Assembly (NCBI GenBank): GCA_019722365.1
Contig: JADFUC010001453.1
Span: 2,480,001 to 2,544,000, forward strand
DNA length: 64,000 nt
DNA from: Lithospermum erythrorhizon
Taxonomy: Eukaryota > Streptophyta > Magnoliopsida > Boraginales > Boraginaceae
Direction of reading: 5' to 3'
The notes under the pieces were generated by a model. The model searched no databases and was not told the DNA's origin. It saw only the letters and a list, made by a program, of their open reading frames with translations. This document shows, piece by piece, positions 59,159-64,000 of the stretch (position 1 is the stretch's first letter; each line of letters starts with the position of its first letter). A program made the position numbers and the translations under genes.

Positions 59159-62100
59159 GTCGAAATCGTAGTATTTTTGATTTCTATAATTATGCTCGCT
59201 AAGTAATAATCGTTGTAACAATTATTTACTAGTTTCAGTTAAATGAGATTGTTCAAACTAAGTGTTCAATAAATAGTACTCATGAATTACTAGAATTGGA
59301 ACTCACGATAATATCGGGGTTATTTTCGTATTTTATTCAACGCTAACCAATATAACAATTATAAAGGTCAATTATATTATTATACGTAAGTTAATATTAT
59401 TCGAGTCGTAAGGTCACACACATACAATGACGCTGGAGTTATATTACATGTATGGAATTAAATCGAGATTGCTAAATTAGAGTTGATCGAATCGCGACAT
59501 ACCTAATCGAAGTGTTTACATCGATAATGTAAAATTCAATTGATAAAGCCGAATCAATTAACTTGTTAGTTCAATTGAAGGTTTAACGAAAGTAAATGCT
59601 AAGTTAATCCAAGCTTATCCAGTCAACTTATTTTATCAAACGAGTCGAAGCTATTCGGGCGAAATAAAAAGTAAGAGAGAGTGAAAGAGATGAAAATAGA
59701 AAACCGAAGTTCCATTTTCATCTTCTTTCCTCACAAAAGGCCGCCCCTCTTTCTTCTTATTCTTTCTAGAACTCGAAAGTCAAGTTTTGACTCAAATTTC
59801 TCATCCAATTGTTTGGAGATTCTAGCAAGTCCAATCGTGAGACTTTACCTCTCTTGGTGTGGACTAACTGGAGGCATTTCATTTGAGGTGCTAAGGAATA
59901 GAAGAGGAATCGTGGGAGAAGTTTGAAACATCCGCTGCGTAACTTTGTAAGTTTTTTTTATTCATACGTAATGTACTTTATATGATTTTATGAAATAACC
60001 CGACCCGGTTTAATTAATTAAAAATCAAGTAATTGGTAATTCGACGTAATATAATAAAAGCGTGATTCGAGAACGTAATTGTTATCAAATAGCGAACTTA
60101 AATTATAAGGTAAAAGTTAATTGGGAAAAGTTGATTACGATTTACGTGCGGGTTTAAAAGAATTATGTTCGTTAACGAGCTAAACGAGAGGCCTTTTATT
60201 AATAGCCTTTTTATTTTTATGGGCTCAATATCTCTACACTATAAAACAAAAGAAAAAACCAACTCCTAACCCAAAAAAAAATCACCTTTTTTTCCATGTG
60301 TTAACTCAAAAATTGTTCTCTTTTTCTCCCACTTTGATCCCTTCATCCTTTGCTCTAAAATCTGGCAAAGATATACTAATCTTCTCCTCTCTCGCCTTCC
60401 CCGTCGCTTTTAAGGTATGAAAGCTTATCTTTTGAGTTTTGGAGAATTTTAAATATTTGAAAATTAAGGGTTTTGAATTAATAACTTCAAATTGTTAAAT
60501 TATGATCTTTGGCTCCTAGATTGTCATTGTCAATGGAAAGAATTGAATTTTTGTTAATTTAACAATTTATTTCGAAATTTTATATAATTAATTAAAAGAT
60601 TAAATTTTTTAAAGTGTTAGATATGTTTAGATTTGAGATGTTTATGATTGTAGATATAATAATAGTAGTTTTTCCAGTAATACATCTTATGAGAAAATAG
60701 TTAGTTTTCGATTTTTTAATTAATTTTATATTATACTTGATTTTGCAGAAAATAAATAAATTTTAATTTTGACTTTTAAAATAAAATTCATATTTTTATT
60801 GTGTTTATTACTGTATTTCAACCAAGATATAATAATCTTGGAATTTTTGGGAAATGTTTACTATTTTTCTTTATTTATTAACTAGAATGAAGATTTTAAT
60901 AAAAGGTGATATTTTTATGGATTTAATTTAGAAACTGAATTTTTATATTTTATATGGGGTATGGTTGGACGATACATCAAATATTAGAATTTTTGAGTTC
61001 AAGCTTGATATTTATTTTGAATTATTAATGAGTAAATGACTAGTTTTGGGAGTTAATTGAAATAAACTAGATTTTTATACATAAAAATATAAACTAATTT
61101 TTATTAAACTATATAGCACATTTTGGACCATGATAAAATAATATTAGAATTTTTGACCTATTATGATATTTACTTGATTTTTATAAAGCATTTGGTGATT
61201 CCTTTAAATAAGCACCAATGATAGTTCACCTAATAATTACTAAAATACATTTAAAACTAAGGAACACCTAAGTTTGATTAAATAGATGCGACATATAATT
61301 AAGGTATGACTCTAAAGTATTGATGGAAAATATAATTTTATTATATTATTTTAGGAGTTCGACTTGGACCCGGAGGTTGCTTCTCGACTAGTCGTGTTGG
61401 TAGTCATGCCAGCGGTACTTAGCACGTGGGATTTATCTCCTTGGCGTTGGCCTCACATTTGCATGTTGCCCGATCAGATGTCATATACGTGTTACCGGCG
61501 GCGCGCGGTAACACGCTAGTAGTTATCAAGCTTTCTTAAATTGCTGGTAGATGACATCATGTTGTGGACCGATATATCAAGGCTGAGGATACCGGGTGAT
61601 GACTCAAATGTTTTGATTATAATATAAGACCGTAAACACGACTCTGCGATTTATTTGCTGCTGGTATCGCCACAATAAGATCATGCATACGCGAAATCGC
61701 TGACAAGAACTTTTGGGCGGAGTCACGGGCGTGTCTCATGTAATATCTTTAATTGTGTTGTGGGTTGAGTCGAGTCGCATGTAGGGAACAATGATCCATT
61801 AAGGACGACGGGAGTTACAGACATACGGGCCAAGGATACTTTATGTTAGCGGATGATCGGGATACTTATACGCTACGACCTACGGGTCGCTTATAGCACA
61901 TTTGTGGATATGTGACCTTGCTGTTATAGCATATGTCGGGGTCGTTGCATTTGTATGTGGGCATTGTTCCGATACATGTTGTGATGTTCTATTCTAATGT
62001 TTTCGTATTATCGTTGTGTTGATTTTATGGACCTTCGTGTCGCTAAGCTTCAAGTATATGTATATGATATGAGATTTACTTTGCCATATTTATGAACCGG

Positions 62101-62834
62101 CTTTGGACTTACGTGTTACTTTCAAATCCTGTATTCACTATATTTAGATCTTATGCTATATTGTGCCCAAGTAGAATATAAACTGTCAAATACTAAGTAG
62201 GGTAGCGTTGTGAAACTGTTTAGTGTTTTTACTATTGACCGAACTGCTAGTTTTATATATATATATATATATATTCCTGGGTGGGTTCTACTTTCTTGAC
62301 TTCGTTCGGGTGTAATGGAGTCACCATCAGCGAGCAAGTTTCCCACGCTAGCTGGGTCGAATTTCTCAAAACTTTCTGTGCTGAGTAGTTGTTGTAGGCG
62401 GAGTCGTTGACCTTCTTGGAGCTCGTTGCTATCTCAGTGAGCGGCGCAGGTTGTGATCCTCGCTAAAGTAATTTTATTTCTGCCTTTATCGAAGCTGAAA
62501 TATCATACTCCGCTTATGGGTGATTTATATTATGGATGTATTATTGAACACTGCTTTTTGCCACTCTTACGCATCGAATACGTGATGTCAAGCCGCCACG
62601 ACGATGTCCACGCCGCGTATGGAACTATTTCTTACTTTACCGCTAAACTGCTTAAACTTATTTTATATCATCGTTGGGCTTACTCGGTATTCATTTCTAC
62701 TAACGAAGTCTAACTCGAGGCGGCCGACTCAAGGTGTCGCTACATTTTAAAGTTGTAATTTGTTATTATACATTTATATGATTCCTGTTTTACATTTGTT
62801 TAAATTTATTATGAACAAGGCGTAATGCCCAACA
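59159..62834 (+). repeat. 3' LTR, interrupted
   Basis: Homologous to the 5' LTR up to 59990, and again from 62750 to 62834 (TTGTAATT(T)GTTATTATA...TTTATTATGAACAAG...CCAACA). The 2.76 kb between these is a later insertion. Confidence 0.8.
59991..62744 (+). mobile_element. Nested solo LTR (Gypsy-like), 2754 bp
   Basis: The insert begins TGAAATAACCCGACCCGG and ends GGTGTCGCTACA, with TTTTA on both sides (59986-59990 and 62745-62749). The AATAACCCGACC start is typical of long Gypsy LTRs in plants. A TATA-like CTATAAAACA at about 60239 with a pyrimidine-rich stretch behind it fits an LTR promoter. The two ends do not repeat each other and no coding domain is seen, so it reads as one long LTR left alone by recombination. 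A (TA)n run lies at about 62253-62273. Confidence 0.75.
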
Positions 62835-62839
62835 AATAC

Positions 62840-64000
62840 TTCCTTATTACATTCATATTAGAAGTCACTTTGATTTTGAGAGACTAAAACGGATTGATCA
62901 CCCACATATAATTTTAAAGTATATGTTAAATAAATTTGATAATGATTTTATAATATTTGGTATTAATATTTTATAATCTTTGGTATTAATATAATAATGA
63001 GTATTCAATTACGATAATATTTTTTCATTCTATTTCAACGATAATGTTAAGAGCCAAATAAATTATGCAATGTTATTAATTCAATACAATGTTTGCTTTT
63101 ATTTATAATTGCAGCATGTTTCATTTATCTATGTCAATACAAACTTATTTTGGATTTCAGATATTTTATCATGTACTATGAATATGTAACTTGCATAATA
63201 TAAAATGGAGGACTATGTACCAAAAGGAAGCAATAATGATCTTTTTATATGGAAAAATGCATGACTTGCTTGGAGGAAAAAGTGGGTGAACATACTTTTA
63301 TAACTAGTGAAGTATTTTGACATATTTCAAGTAAAAATAAAGAAAGATTTCCATTATGACATAACTCCTACAATACAATTTACTTATTTAATGAAAAATA
63401 GATTGAGAAGTATTTACATTGCTATCATATCGGCACATACAAAAAGAAGAAATCTAAACTAGTGATCAATAGATAATAATAATAATAAATGAATGTTCAG
63501 TCATTGATAATATAATCATCAAATCAATCTCTGAGAATTGTGGTAGTGAAGCAGGCAAGTAGCACTGCATGATAATGATGAATTCTCTGCTTGCAATCTC
63601 AAGTTTGTAGACTAGTGCGGTTAATCTCTAGTTTTTTGCTTTTTTTATACTAGTAAAGTGAGACGTGCGATGCACGACATGTAATCAATTTCTCAAATAT
63701 TTGATACATTTTTTATGTTTAATTTGAAATCTTTTGAAAACTGTGTAAAAACTTATACTCTTTTGAATTTTTTTCTAATTAATATTTTTATTTTTTGAAG
63801 GGATACTTTGATTACAACTAACTCTTTAAATATAATATAAAAAATTATAATAAAATATGATGTCCATATAGAGATACTATACGAAACTGAGATGTTCATA
63901 AAGAGATACAAATATTACTTTAACAATTTGATGTCCTCTGACTAAATGTATTGACGAATTGATCATCGCGATATCGAATTATTTGCTTTTATATCAAGTT
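62840..64000. other. AT-rich, no gene seen
   Basis: Downstream flank of the retrotransposon. TACTAGTAAAGTGAGACGTG then CGATGCACGACATG at 63649-63682 resembles a motif common at ends of plant transposons; a looser version lies at 47836-47868. No coding segment is supported up to the window edge. Confidence 0.4.

Larger units (their letters stand above)
51441..62834 (+). mobile_element. Degenerate LTR retrotransposon (probably Copia) with a nested insertion
   Basis: Two copies of a ~0.9-kb LTR bracket about 6.8 kb of internal DNA. Shared LTR blocks include ATGTATGGAATTAAATCGAG, TCAATTAACTTGTTAGTTCA and CATCCGCTGCGTAACTTTGT. The flanking pentamer AATAC (51436-51440 and 62835-62839) is a plausible target-site duplication. 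A primer binding site and a purine tract lie in the right places. I could not recognise gag, integrase, reverse transcriptase or RNase H by eye: frames are short and full of stops. The 3' LTR is split by another element, so this insertion is the older one. Confidence 0.8.

Noticed and set aside
1..64000. CRISPR arrays, rRNA genes, complete tRNA genes, prokaryotic-type operons
   Set aside because: Looked for on both strands; none seen. Tandem repeats present lack spacer structure, and gene architecture is plant nuclear.

Overview
This is a window of plant nuclear DNA, from a eudicot and possibly an asterid (the clade is a weak inference). It is AT-rich. Genes are split by many short exons with GT/AG introns, the protein families are plant-specific (BREVIS RADIX, DUF1296/GIP1, CC-NB-ARC-LRR, LRR receptor kinases), and the spacers hold LTR retrotransposons, MITEs and SINE remnants. 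There is no sign of prokaryotic organisation. Four protein-coding loci could be rebuilt exon by exon: a BREVIS RADIX-family gene (437-4857, +), gamma-tubulin complex component 2 (28128-35420, +, 21 exons, 697 aa), translation initiation factor eIF3 subunit h (36281-41082, +, 12 exons, 341 aa), and a probably inactive LRR receptor-like kinase of the At3g28040/PXC type (45431-41921, -, 2 exons, 1004 aa). Layout: 0-5 kb BRX-like gene, with a clear MITE in intron 2. 7.1-9.1 kb, broken DUF1296/GIP1-like pseudogene. 10.3-25.2 kb, a disease-resistance (CNL, RPP13-like-1 type) duplication: two frameshifted copies about 11.1 kb apart, separated by a higher-order array of small exon-like modules, a 359-bp presence/absence insertion and a solo LTR. 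Fragments of other host genes sit beside the second copy (golgin candidate 5 at 20.5-20.7 kb, the 3' end of an A1 aspartic protease at 25.3-25.5 kb, and an unidentified decayed reverse-strand coding segment near 26.1-26.7 kb). 28.1-45.4 kb, a compact block of three intact-looking genes; eIF3h and the receptor kinase converge with 838 bp between stop codons. 45.4-64 kb is gene-free and repeat-rich: a hAT-like remnant, a ~130-bp tandem repeat, and one degenerate LTR retrotransposon (51441-62834) whose 3' LTR was later split by another element (59991-62744), each insertion flanked by a 5-bp target-site duplication. The intact genes do not form a pathway: polar growth/auxin signalling (BRX), microtubule nucleation (GCP2), translation (eIF3h) and receptor-like signalling (RLK) are simply neighbours. 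I found no convincing evidence of a new multi-gene system. The most unusual points are three odd splice donors in otherwise clean genes (BRX intron 1, eIF3h intron 5 with GA, GCP2 intron 17 with GC), a 36-bp duplication that copies a splice acceptor, the higher-order module array between the two resistance-gene copies, and the cluster of unrelated gene fragments around them. Some single-base breaks may be assembly errors rather than biology.
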